Positions 6,052 through 11,985 of a DNA stretch of 11,985 nt are shown here, piece by piece (position 1 is the first letter of the stretch; each line of letters starts with the position of its first letter). The position numbers and the translations under genes were made by a program. The notes beneath the pieces are model-generated. The model ran no database searches and had not been told where the DNA came from. It was given only the letters and a program-made list of their open reading frames with translations. The stretch is from Peptococcaceae bacterium (lineage in GTDB: Bacteria; Bacillota; Desulfotomaculia; Desulfotomaculales; Desulfocucumaceae), in the NCBI GenBank assembly GCA_013336365.1, contig JAAXTT010000035.1, positions 1 through 11,985 of the forward strand, in the 5' to 3' direction.

Positions 6052-6590
6052 AGGGAACTGTAGGATCCCGCTATGCTGAAGCTCTATACCAAATAGCGAC
6101 CCGAGAGAATATTGTTGATGCTGTAGAAGCAGAGCTCAAGGAAATTGATGCTGTTATTCAAGGCAATCCGGATCTTAAAAAAATAATTTATCATCCTCAG
6201 ATTACCGCAGAGAATAAAAAGGATCTTTTCAAAGAGCTTTTGGAAGGCAAGATATCCCAGGTTACTATGGATTTTTTGAAGCTTTTGGTGGAACGTCAGC
6301 GAGAACAGGTATTTAGTGACATAGTTAATTACTATGTTTCTCTGGCCAATAGGGCGAGGAATATTTCTGAGGTTAAAATATCCTCGGCAGTTGATCTGAG
6401 CCAGGAAGAGAAGCAGCAGCTGTCAGAACTTTTAAGCAAACTAACCGGTGGTAAAAAGACTGAACCTATATATACTACAGACCCGGCAATTATTGGGGGA
6501 GTAGTGGTTCGCATAGGGGACCGGGTTATTGACGGAAGTATTCGTACCCGCCTGGCCACCTTGAGAGAGCACTTAAGGCAAATAAGTTAA
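6045..6590 (+). CDS. atpH: F1Fo ATP synthase subunit delta (OSCP homologue)
   Basis: This 181-residue peripheral stator protein sits on top of the alpha3-beta3 head and joins it to the b dimer. The N-terminal six-helix bundle (about 1-105) begins GSRYAEALYQIA and includes MDFLKLLVERQRE (85-97), both standard delta/OSCP signatures. The C-terminal domain (about 106-181) has the strand-rich block DPAIIGGVVVRIGDRVIDGS, then the terminal helix RTRLATLREHLRQIS. The ATG at 6045 lies inside the last codons of atpF (ATG...TAA overlap) with purine-rich sequence just upstream (GAGGCGGGGGAT), so translation is likely coupled. atpA begins 22 nt after the stop, with no hairpin between. Confidence 0.96.
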   Translation: MLKGTVGSRYAEALYQIATRENIVDAVEAELKEIDAVIQGNPDLKKIIYHPQITAENKKDLFKELLEGKISQVTMDFLKLLVERQREQVFSDIVNYYVSLANRARNISEVKISSAVDLSQEEKQQLSELLSKLTGGKKTEPIYTTDPAIIGGVVVRIGDRVIDGSIRTRLATLREHLRQIS

Positions 6591-6612
6591 CGGATAGGGG
6601 TGAACCAGTAGC

Positions 6613-8139
6613 ATGAGTTTGCGTCCTGAAGAAATCAGTTCTATTATCATGCAGCAGATTGATAAGTATAAAGCGCAAATAGAAATGGCCGATGTGGGCA
6701 CCGTTATCCAGGTGGGTGACGGAATAGCCCGGGTTTATGGCTTAGAAAAATGCATGTCAATGGAACTATTGGAATTCCCTGCTCCCGGACCGGATCAGGA
6801 GCCTACATTGGGAATGGCTCTCAACCTTGAAGAGGATAATATCGGGTGCGTATTGATGGGTGCCTATACTCACATCAGAGAAGGCGACACAGTAAAGCGT
6901 ACCGGCAGAATTATTTCAGTTCCGGTTGGAGATGCCCTGTTAGGTCGGGTAATCAACCCATTGGGCCGTCCCTTGGATGGGAAGGGTCCGATTAATTCAG
7001 ATAAGTTCCGTCCTGTTGAGCGTATTGCACCTGGAGTTATGAAGCGTAAGTCAGTGCATCAGCCTCTCCAGACCGGATTGAAAGCCATTGATGGAATGGT
7101 TCCCATTGGTCGTGGTCAAAGGGAGCTTATTCTCGGAGACAGACAAACAGGTAAGACAGCTATTGCGGTTGACGCCATAATCAACCAAAAGGGCAAGGAT
7201 TGTCTGTGTATCTACGTAGCTGTTGGCCAAAAGCAGTCTACTGTGGCCAACGTAGTACAAAGATTGACCGATACAGGTGCAATGGATTACACCATTATTG
7301 TATCGGCCACCGCTTCAGACCCTGCACCTTTGTTGTATATTGCACCCTTCGCCGGCTCTGCCATCGGAGAAGAATTTATGCATCAGGGCAGGCATGTGTT
7401 GATTGTATTTGATGATTTGTCCAAACAGGCTGCAGCATATCGGGAGCTTTCCCTCCTGCTCCGCAGACCTCCCGGACGTGAAGCGTATCCCGGAGATGTA
7501 TTTAACCTGCACTCCCGTTTGTTGGAGAGATCCTGCAAGCTGTCCGATGATGAAGGTGCCGGTTCAATGACCGCCCTGCCTATTATCGAGACCCAGGCCG
7601 GAGACGTTTCAGCATATATTCCCACTAACGTTATTTCTATTACTGATGGTCAGATTTATCTGGAATCAGACCTGTTCTTCGCCGGACAGCGTCCTGCAGT
7701 TAACGTAGGTCTGTCAGTTTCCCGGGTTGGCGGTGCCGCCCAGATTAAGGCAATGAGAGCAGTTGCCGGGAGTCTTCGTATGGATTTGGCTCAGTATCGG
7801 GAGCTGGCAGCGTTTGCTCAGTTCGGTTCCGATCTAGACAAGGGTACCCAGGCAAGACTGGTTCGTGGTGAGCGTATGCTGGAACTATTGAAGCAGAAGC
7901 AATATGTTCCTATGGCAGTAGAGGATCAAGTTATGTCCCTTTATACTGCGGTCAGAGGCTATTTGGATGATCTGCCGGTGAACAAGGTTTTGACCTTTGA
8001 AACAGAGTTTTTACAGCATATGAGAACAAATCGTCCGGAAATAGGCAAAGCTATCGCTGACAGCGGTCTTTTGGAAAAGGAAACCGAAGCAAAATTGCAG
8101 GATGCAATCAATGAATATAAAACCATTTTTGCCGGTTAA
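6613..8139 (+). CDS. atpA: F1Fo ATP synthase subunit alpha
   Basis: This 508-residue non-catalytic nucleotide-binding subunit is present in three copies in the F1 head. The N-terminal beta-barrel domain (about 25-95) contains VGDGIARVYGL. The central P-loop domain has Walker A GDRQTGKT (175-182) and Walker B VLIVFDD (262-268). The signature PAVNVGLSVS (361-370) is followed by R371, the arginine finger that completes the catalytic site on beta (R376 in E. coli). A C-terminal helical domain follows from about 380. The first 25 residues form the helix that binds delta. Length and motifs are normal. GGGGTGA at 6597-6603 supports the ATG at 6613. A short hairpin lies in the 41-nt gap to atpG. Confidence 0.98.
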   Translation: MSLRPEEISSIIMQQIDKYKAQIEMADVGTVIQVGDGIARVYGLEKCMSMELLEFPAPGPDQEPTLGMALNLEEDNIGCVLMGAYTHIREGDTVKRTGRIISVPVGDALLGRVINPLGRPLDGKGPINSDKFRPVERIAPGVMKRKSVHQPLQTGLKAIDGMVPIGRGQRELILGDRQTGKTAIAVDAIINQKGKDCLCIYVAVGQKQSTVANVVQRLTDTGAMDYTIIVSATASDPAPLLYIAPFAGSAIGEEFMHQGRHVLIVFDDLSKQAAAYRELSLLLRRPPGREAYPGDVFNLHSRLLERSCKLSDDEGAGSMTALPIIETQAGDVSAYIPTNVISITDGQIYLESDLFFAGQRPAVNVGLSVSRVGGAAQIKAMRAVAGSLRMDLAQYRELAAFAQFGSDLDKGTQARLVRGERMLELLKQKQYVPMAVEDQVMSLYTAVRGYLDDLPVNKVLTFETEFLQHMRTNRPEIGKAIADSGLLEKETEAKLQDAINEYKTIFAG

Positions 8140-8143
8140 TCCT

Positions 8144-8160
8144 GCCTGTTTATAACAGGT
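8144..8160 (+). other. Short hairpin in the atpA-atpG gap
   Basis: CCTGTT (8145-8150) and AACAGG (8154-8159) form a perfect 6-bp stem around a TAT loop, extendable by one G-T pair. It lies immediately before the atpG ribosome binding site (AAGGTGGTGAG) and no T tract follows, so an mRNA processing or translation-tuning role is likelier than termination. A 6-bp stem could also arise by chance. Confidence 0.4.
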
Positions 8161-8180
8161 TAAGGTGGTGAGATGATAGA

Positions 8181-9041
8181 ATGTCAAGTTTGCGCGATCT
8201 GCGTAGGCGGGTCAAAAGTATAAAAAGTACCCAGCAGATTACCAAGGCTATGAAAGCGGTATCCGCTGCTAAAATGAGAAAAGCCCAGGAATTTTCCTTA
8301 GCAGCCAGACCTTATGCCAAAAAATTGGCTGGGGTTCTAGGTAGGGTTGCGTCCGTGACTAAAGAGGTTAAGCATCCGCTGTTGAATGTCCGCGAGCCCA
8401 AAAAAGTGGTTTTCCTGGTGATAACTGCTGATGGTGGACTTTGCGGGGGATTCAACTCAAATACTATCCGCTATGCAGTTTCTAATATGAAGGACATGCC
8501 GGAAGTAAGCATGGTCTGTGTTGGGCGGAAGAGCCGCGACTTTTTTAGAAAACGGGACTACAATATCCTGGAACAATATGTTGGGCTTGGAGATAATATT
8601 GGAATTGCCCAGGCTCGGGAAATAGCTCAGTTTATTATTGATAAATATTCATCCACAGAGGTAGATGCGGTGTATCTGGTATATAGTGAGTTTGTCAATG
8701 TACTGATACAAAGGCCTACCATGTTGAAATTGCTTCCTGCAGAGCCTCCCCAGGAAGGGGATGCCCAAAAATGTGAATTCAAAGTTGATTACATCTTTGA
8801 GCCATCTCCGGAGGAAGTAATGAATACAATTTTACCGAAGTACATTACCAACAGTATTTATCAGGGGTTGCTGGAAACCAAGGCAGGTCTGTACAGTGCC
8901 CGAATGACAGCTATGGATAATGCTACCAAGAATGCGGCAGATATGATTGATAGTCTGACCCTGTCTATCAACAAAGCTCGTCAGGCAGCTATTACCACAG
9001 AGATTTCAGAAATTGTGGGTGGTGCGGCAGCTTTGGAATAA
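8181..9041 (+). CDS. atpG: F1Fo ATP synthase subunit gamma
   Basis: This 286-residue subunit is the central rotor shaft, turning inside alpha3-beta3 and bound below to epsilon and the c ring. The N-terminal coiled-coil helix starts RRRVKSIKSTQQITKAMKAV and has the expected basic patch. The globular Rossmann-like part includes the family signature ITADGGLCGGFNSN (81-94). The C-terminal helix has TLSINKARQAAITTEISEI (260-278), ending GGAAALE. Length is typical for Firmicutes. The extra segment found in chloroplast and cyanobacterial gamma subunits is absent. The ATG at 8181 is preceded by AAGGTGGTGAG. Hairpins flank the gene in both intergenic gaps, which fits one gamma copy being made between genes for three alpha and three beta copies. 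Confidence 0.97.
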   Translation: MSSLRDLRRRVKSIKSTQQITKAMKAVSAAKMRKAQEFSLAARPYAKKLAGVLGRVASVTKEVKHPLLNVREPKKVVFLVITADGGLCGGFNSNTIRYAVSNMKDMPEVSMVCVGRKSRDFFRKRDYNILEQYVGLGDNIGIAQAREIAQFIIDKYSSTEVDAVYLVYSEFVNVLIQRPTMLKLLPAEPPQEGDAQKCEFKVDYIFEPSPEEVMNTILPKYITNSIYQGLLETKAGLYSARMTAMDNATKNAADMIDSLTLSINKARQAAITTEISEIVGGAAALE

Positions 9042-9051
9042 CAGTAAATAC

Positions 9052-9076
9052 AGCTAACAGATATGAGCTGTTAGCT
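9052..9076 (+). other. Perfect 9-bp hairpin in the atpG-atpD gap
   Basis: AGCTAACAG (9052-9060) and CTGTTAGCT (9068-9076) form a perfect 9-bp stem with a 7-nt loop, followed by AATTTT. The T tract is too short and offset for an efficient terminator, and atpD must be transcribed through it. It sits about 11 nt before a very strong ribosome binding site (AAGGGAGGT), so it may insulate or stabilise the atpD message, or cause partial attenuation. Confidence 0.55.
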
Positions 9077-9108
9077 AATTTTCAGGCAAGGGAGGTAAAA
9101 GAAAACCA

Positions 9109-10512
9109 ATGAGCATTGGACATATAGTTCAGGTAATCGGCGTTGTTGTGGATGTTCGATTTCCACCGGGACAGGTGCCTGAAATATTTAATGCATTAAA
9201 GGTTTCCAGGTCCCAGGATGACGAGATTACTCTGGAGGTTGCTCAGCACTTGGGCAACAACAGTGTTAGGACTATTGCCATGACTGCAACCGATGGATTG
9301 GTCAGAGGCATGGAGGTTGCTGATACCGGTAAGCCTATTACAGTACCTGTAGGAAATGCAGTGCTGGGTCGTCTGGTGGATGTGCTGGGAGAGCCTATTG
9401 ATGGAAAAGGACCTATTGAAAGTGAGTTTTCTTACCCTATTCACAGACCTGCACCTGCTCTTGTGGATCAGTCCACAAAGGTTGAGATGCTGGAAACCGG
9501 AATCAAGGTTATCGACTTGCTGGTACCCTTCCTAAAGGGTGGTAAAATCGGCTTGTTTGGTGGAGCCGGGGTAGGAAAAACTGTTGTGGTTTTGGAATTG
9601 ATTAACAATATTGCCAAGCAGCACGGCGGTATTTCAGTATTTGCCGGTGTTGGCGAGCGTACAAGAGAAGGTAATGACCTCTATCATGAAATGGCAGAGG
9701 CAGGAGTTTTGGACAAGCTTTCTCTGGTTTTCGGCCAGATGAATGAGCCTCCCGGAGCTCGTCTGAGAGTTGCCCTTACCGGACTTTGTATGGCAGAGTT
9801 CTTTAGGGATGAACTGGGCTCTGATACTCTTCTCTTTATCGATAACATCTTCCGTTTCTCCCAGGCCGGTTCTGAGGTTTCTGCCCTTTTGGGACGGATG
9901 CCCAGTGCCGTGGGCTATCAGCCTACCCTGGCTACCGAGATGGGTATGATGCAGGAGAGAATCACCTCAACCAACAAGGGCTCGGTTACTTCAGTTCAGG
10001 CAGTTTATGTGCCTGCTGATGACCTGACTGACCCTGCACCGGCTACAACCTTTGCTCATTTGGACGGAACTGTTGTATTGTCCCGTCAAATTGCAGAGCT
10101 GGGGATTTATCCCGCAGTGGATCCCTTGGACTCCACCTCCCGGATCTTGGATCCCAACGTTGTAGGTCAGGAGCATTATGATGTAGCCCGTGGGGTTCAG
10201 ATTTTGCTCCAGCGCTACAAGGAGCTCCAGGACATCATTGCAATTTTGGGTATGGAAGAGCTTTCCGATGAAGATAAATTGATTGTAGCCCGGGCCAGGA
10301 AGCTCCAGCAGTTCCTGTCACAACCCTTTAGTGTGGCTGAAGTATTTACCGGCTATGCAGGTAAATACGTTTCTATGAAGGAAACCATCCGGGGCTTCAA
10401 GGAAATTCTGGAAGGCAAGCATGACAACCTTCCTGAAAATGCTTTCCGTTATGTTGGTGGCATTGATGAAGCAGTTGAGCAAGGAAAACGGATGTTAGAG
10501 GGAAGTGTTTAA
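9109..10512 (+). CDS. atpD: F1Fo ATP synthase subunit beta (catalytic)
   Basis: This 467-residue subunit carries the three catalytic sites for ATP synthesis and hydrolysis. The N-terminal barrel occupies about 1-75. Walker A is GGAGVGKT (151-158), with the catalytic Lys157. The general base Glu is E183 in VGERTREGNDLY. Walker B is LLFIDNIFRF (241-250, D245). The family signature PAVDPLDSTS lies at 335-344. The torque-transmitting DELSEED loop reads EELSDED (384-390). The start is ATG 9109, with AAGGGAGGT about 10 nt upstream. All catalytic residues are present and the length is standard. It ends 2 nt before atpC, whose ribosome binding site lies inside the atpD end, so beta and epsilon are translationally coupled. 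Strong initiation fits three copies per complex. Confidence 0.98.
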   Translation: MSIGHIVQVIGVVVDVRFPPGQVPEIFNALKVSRSQDDEITLEVAQHLGNNSVRTIAMTATDGLVRGMEVADTGKPITVPVGNAVLGRLVDVLGEPIDGKGPIESEFSYPIHRPAPALVDQSTKVEMLETGIKVIDLLVPFLKGGKIGLFGGAGVGKTVVVLELINNIAKQHGGISVFAGVGERTREGNDLYHEMAEAGVLDKLSLVFGQMNEPPGARLRVALTGLCMAEFFRDELGSDTLLFIDNIFRFSQAGSEVSALLGRMPSAVGYQPTLATEMGMMQERITSTNKGSVTSVQAVYVPADDLTDPAPATTFAHLDGTVVLSRQIAELGIYPAVDPLDSTSRILDPNVVGQEHYDVARGVQILLQRYKELQDIIAILGMEELSDEDKLIVARARKLQQFLSQPFSVAEVFTGYAGKYVSMKETIRGFKEILEGKHDNLPENAFRYVGGIDEAVEQGKRMLEGSV

Positions 10513-10514
10513 GT

Positions 10515-10916
10515 ATGGCGGAAAGCAAACAGCGCCTGGAAATCGTCACTCCCCAGAAAAAAGTCTTTAACGAGGATGTAAACTTCGTAGTTATTCCTGG
10601 GGAATTGGGAGAGCTGGGTATTCTTCCAAACCATGCTCCATTGATGACTAGCCTGAAGATAGGCGAGGTCAGAATTCAAATGGACGGCAACACCACCCGC
10701 ATGGCTATAAGTGGGGGCTTTGCCGAAATAGTCAAAAACAAGGTTACCATTTTGGCAGATACTGCCGAGCGTCCTGAGGACATCGATTTCGAGCGGGCCG
10801 AAAGAGCCAAGGAACGTGCAGAAAAACGCCTTGCCGATAAATCAGCTGATATCGATTTTATCAGGGCGGAAATGGCACTGAAGAGAGCAATTAACAGACT
10901 AAGAATGAAGCAGTAA
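10515..10916 (+). CDS. atpC: F1Fo ATP synthase subunit epsilon
   Basis: This 133-residue rotor subunit couples gamma to the c ring and can inhibit ATP hydrolysis. Residues 1-85 form the beta-sandwich (VTPQKKVF, VVIPGELGELGILPNHAPL), and 87-133 form two C-terminal helices. The first helix begins IDFERA (90-95), matching the I/L-D-x-x-R-A motif that binds ATP in thermophilic Bacillus PS3 epsilon. A similar IDFIRA begins the second helix (113-118), followed by basic RAINRLRMK, as in Bacillus proteins. An ATP-sensing inhibitory role is therefore likely. The start is only 2 nt after the atpD stop, with GAGGGAAG at the atpD end as ribosome binding site. It is the last gene of the operon; the terminator follows about 50 nt later. 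Confidence 0.95.
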   Translation: MAESKQRLEIVTPQKKVFNEDVNFVVIPGELGELGILPNHAPLMTSLKIGEVRIQMDGNTTRMAISGGFAEIVKNKVTILADTAERPEDIDFERAERAKERAEKRLADKSADIDFIRAEMALKRAINRLRMKQ

Positions 10917-10969
10917 TAAAGAATAGCCTTGAATTGTTGATTAATCCCAACAATGGGGGGAAATGTTTT

Positions 10970-11008
10970 AACGGTGGTCGACTTTTCTTTTAGTCGACCA
11001 CCGTTTTT
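10970..11008 (+). terminator. Strong intrinsic terminator of the atp operon
   Basis: ACGGTGGTCGAC (10971-10982) pairs perfectly with GTCGACCACCGT (10993-11004), a GC-rich 12-bp stem extended to 13 by A10970-T11005. The loop has 10 nt and a T tract runs to 11008. It lies 54 nt past the atpC stop. A smaller 7-bp hairpin (10933-10939 with 10948-10954) precedes it. Because the downstream gene has its own promoter, this closes the atp transcription unit. Confidence 0.93.
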
Positions 11009-11044
11009 AATTTAAAGAACTGTTGAATTTTTCTTGAGTCGGCA

Positions 11045-11073
11045 TTGACAGGCCTATTTTTTTTATTTAAACT
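11045..11073 (+). promoter_or_regulatory. Sigma-A-like promoter of the efflux adaptor gene
   Basis: A perfect -35 TTGACA (11045-11050), a 17-nt spacer with an eight-T run, and a -10 TAAACT (11068-11073, 4 of 6 to consensus) form a plausible promoter. The -10 overlaps the start of the palindromic operator. A better-looking TATACT at 11073-11078 is 22 nt from the -35, too far for normal use. Confidence 0.65.
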
Positions 11074-11096
11074 ATACTGACTGGTCAGTATAGTTT
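11069..11096. promoter_or_regulatory. Perfect 28-bp palindrome, likely TetR-family operator
   Basis: The arms 11069-11081 (AAACTATACTGAC) and 11084-11096 (GTCAGTATAGTTT) are exact inverted copies around a 2-nt centre TG. Length, AT-rich flanks and the TGAC..GTCA core are typical of sites bound by TetR-family repressors. It covers the -10 element and the expected transcription start and ends at the ribosome binding site (GGAGG, 11097-11101). A bound repressor would therefore block RNA polymerase. No regulator gene is in the window. Confidence 0.72.
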
Positions 11097-11109
11097 GGAG
11101 GATGTCTTA

Positions 11110-11985
11110 ATGTCGCTGAAAAAAATATTTGAGCCGAAAAAGCGGGTTATCCTGGCTGCTGCAATCATACTTTTATGCACAGCCCTTATTTTTGGGTTTT
11201 TACACCTTAAAGCAAAGTCTTTGGCGGCAGACAGAGAAAACAATGTGCAGTTTACCGGTAATATTGAAGCAGAAGAGGTTATGCTTTCCTTCAAGGTTCC
11301 GGGAAAAATAGCAACCATGCCGGCAGGGGAAGGTGATTCAGTCAAAAAAGATCAGGTCTTGGCTAGGTTGGATACCCAGGAGCTAGCCTTAAAGGTAGCA
11401 GAAGCCAAGGCAGGTGTAGCTGCTGCCGAGGCTCAAGTAGGCAAGGCCGGTAATTCTGCAGAGCTCCAAAGGGGGCTTTCCCGAAGTCAGATAAATTCAG
11501 CCCAAGCAGCTTTGGAACAGGCCCGGGCCGGATATGATCTAGCTGCTGCCAACTGGGAAAGGATTAATTCCCTATATGAAAACGGTGTGGCTTCAAGGCA
11601 GCAAAGAGATGAAGTCGACTACCAGCATAGATTTGCTCTGGGTAAACTAAATGAAGCCAAGGCAGCCTTGGATAAGGCTGTGTCATCAGAGACCCAAGTC
11701 ACTCTCAGTCAAAATGATATTTCCTCTGCCAATGCCCAATTGGCGTTAGCCCGGGCAAAATATGACGAGGCAGTGGTCTATTTGAATAATTCCGCTTTAA
11801 AAACCCCCCTTACCGGTGTGATAACCCTTAAATCCATGAAAGCCGGGGAGATGGTTGCTGCCGGCACACCGGTCTTTAAAGTGACCGACCTGCAAAATAT
11901 TTGGCTGAAGGTCTATGTGCCGGAAACAAAGATCGGACGAGTAAATTTAGGCCAAAAGGTGCGGATTTCTGTTCAGAGCTATCCT
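11110..11985 (+). CDS. HlyD/EmrA-type efflux adaptor (membrane fusion protein), 3' end outside window
   Basis: The frame is open from ATG 11110 to the end of the window (292 codons, no stop). A short basic N terminus (KKIFEPKKR) is followed by one membrane anchor (about 13-32). The first half of a biotinyl-lipoyl-like domain follows (VMLSFKVPGKIATMPAGEGD, 57-76, then VLARLD), then an alanine-rich coiled-coil hairpin (about 90-225) and the second lipoyl half (LKTPLTGVITLKSMKAGEMV, 230-249). The beta-barrel starts at about 262 (IWLKVYVPETKIG). This is the HlyD/EmrA/YhiI layout of periplasmic or extracytoplasmic adaptors that work with ABC or MFS exporters. Cys23 is not preceded by a lipobox Gly/Ala, so it is probably not a lipoprotein. 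GGAGG at 11097-11101 supports the start. Transporter genes are expected downstream. Substrate is unknown; TetR-type control suggests induction by a toxic small molecule. Confidence 0.9.
   Translation, partial: MSLKKIFEPKKRVILAAAIILLCTALIFGFLHLKAKSLAADRENNVQFTGNIEAEEVMLSFKVPGKIATMPAGEGDSVKKDQVLARLDTQELALKVAEAKAGVAAAEAQVGKAGNSAELQRGLSRSQINSAQAALEQARAGYDLAAANWERINSLYENGVASRQQRDEVDYQHRFALGKLNEAKAALDKAVSSETQVTLSQNDISSANAQLALARAKYDEAVVYLNNSALKTPLTGVITLKSMKAGEMVAAGTPVFKVTDLQNIWLKVYVPETKIGRVNLGQKVRISVQSYP

Noticed and set aside
7051..7625. Several minus-strand and alternative-frame open frames inside atpA.
   Set aside because: They are shadows of a strongly conserved gene; none has initiation signals or recognisable protein features.
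9052..9082. Reading the atpG-atpD hairpin as a true transcription terminator.
   Set aside because: Only four T follow, offset by two A, and the essential atpD and atpC lie downstream with no visible promoter of their own.
11041..11066. Possible terminator from GGC...GCC followed by eight T before the efflux gene.
   Set aside because: The stem would have only 3 bp; the TTGACA and T run are better explained as a -35 element and promoter spacer.
11085..11345. Minus-strand open frame of 86 codons across the efflux promoter and adaptor start.
   Set aside because: It is antisense to a clear HlyD-family gene and to the operator, and its translation shows no family features.
1..11985. Searched for CRISPR arrays, tRNA/rRNA genes, insertion sequences and attachment sites.
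   Set aside because: No spaced direct repeats, tRNA cloverleaf, transposase frame or terminal inverted repeats were seen.

Overview
The window is a single-direction chromosomal segment: every supported gene is on the + strand. It most likely comes from an anaerobic Firmicute of the class Clostridia (Peptococcaceae-like). This rests on strong GGAGG-type ribosome binding sites, occasional TTG starts, moderate G+C, and the gene order glyA - dCMP deaminase - wecB - atp operon with a small AtpZ gene and an atpI gene ahead of atpB. No genus can be named from the sequence alone.

Left part (1-3430): the 3' end of glyA (serine hydroxymethyltransferase), a ComEB-type dCMP deaminase, a HAD-superfamily hydrolase, a small stand-alone protein with a ParB/sulfiredoxin-like DGxHR motif, and wecB (non-hydrolysing UDP-GlcNAc 2-epimerase). 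glyA and the deaminase belong to one-carbon and pyrimidine metabolism, wecB to cell-surface glycan precursors. The HAD and ParB-like genes have no clear assignment and are the least understood part of the window.

Centre (3431-11008): a complete F1Fo ATP synthase operon in canonical order, atpZ-atpI-atpB(a)-atpE(c)-atpF(b)-atpH(delta)-atpA(alpha)-atpG(gamma)-atpD(beta)-atpC(epsilon). It is preceded by an AT-only inverted repeat and closed by a strong intrinsic terminator. All catalytic motifs are intact. The c subunit lacks the hydroxyl residue that follows the key Glu in Na+-type rings, which suggests a proton-coupled enzyme. The epsilon subunit carries the I/L-D-x-x-R-A motif linked to ATP sensing in Bacillus-type epsilon. 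Hairpins lie in the c/b, alpha/gamma and gamma/beta gaps, the junctions where subunit stoichiometry changes most.

Right part (11009-11985): a separate transcription unit starts with a sigma-A-like promoter overlapped by a perfect 28-bp palindrome typical of TetR-family operators. It drives a HlyD/EmrA-type efflux adaptor (membrane fusion protein) that runs off the window. This is probably the first gene of a ligand-inducible export operon whose transporter and regulator lie outside.

Overall this is mostly a core housekeeping region. I do not see a clearly new multi-gene system; the most novel points are the orphan ParB-like protein and its HAD neighbour, the hairpin layout inside the atp operon, and the operator-promoter arrangement before the efflux gene.
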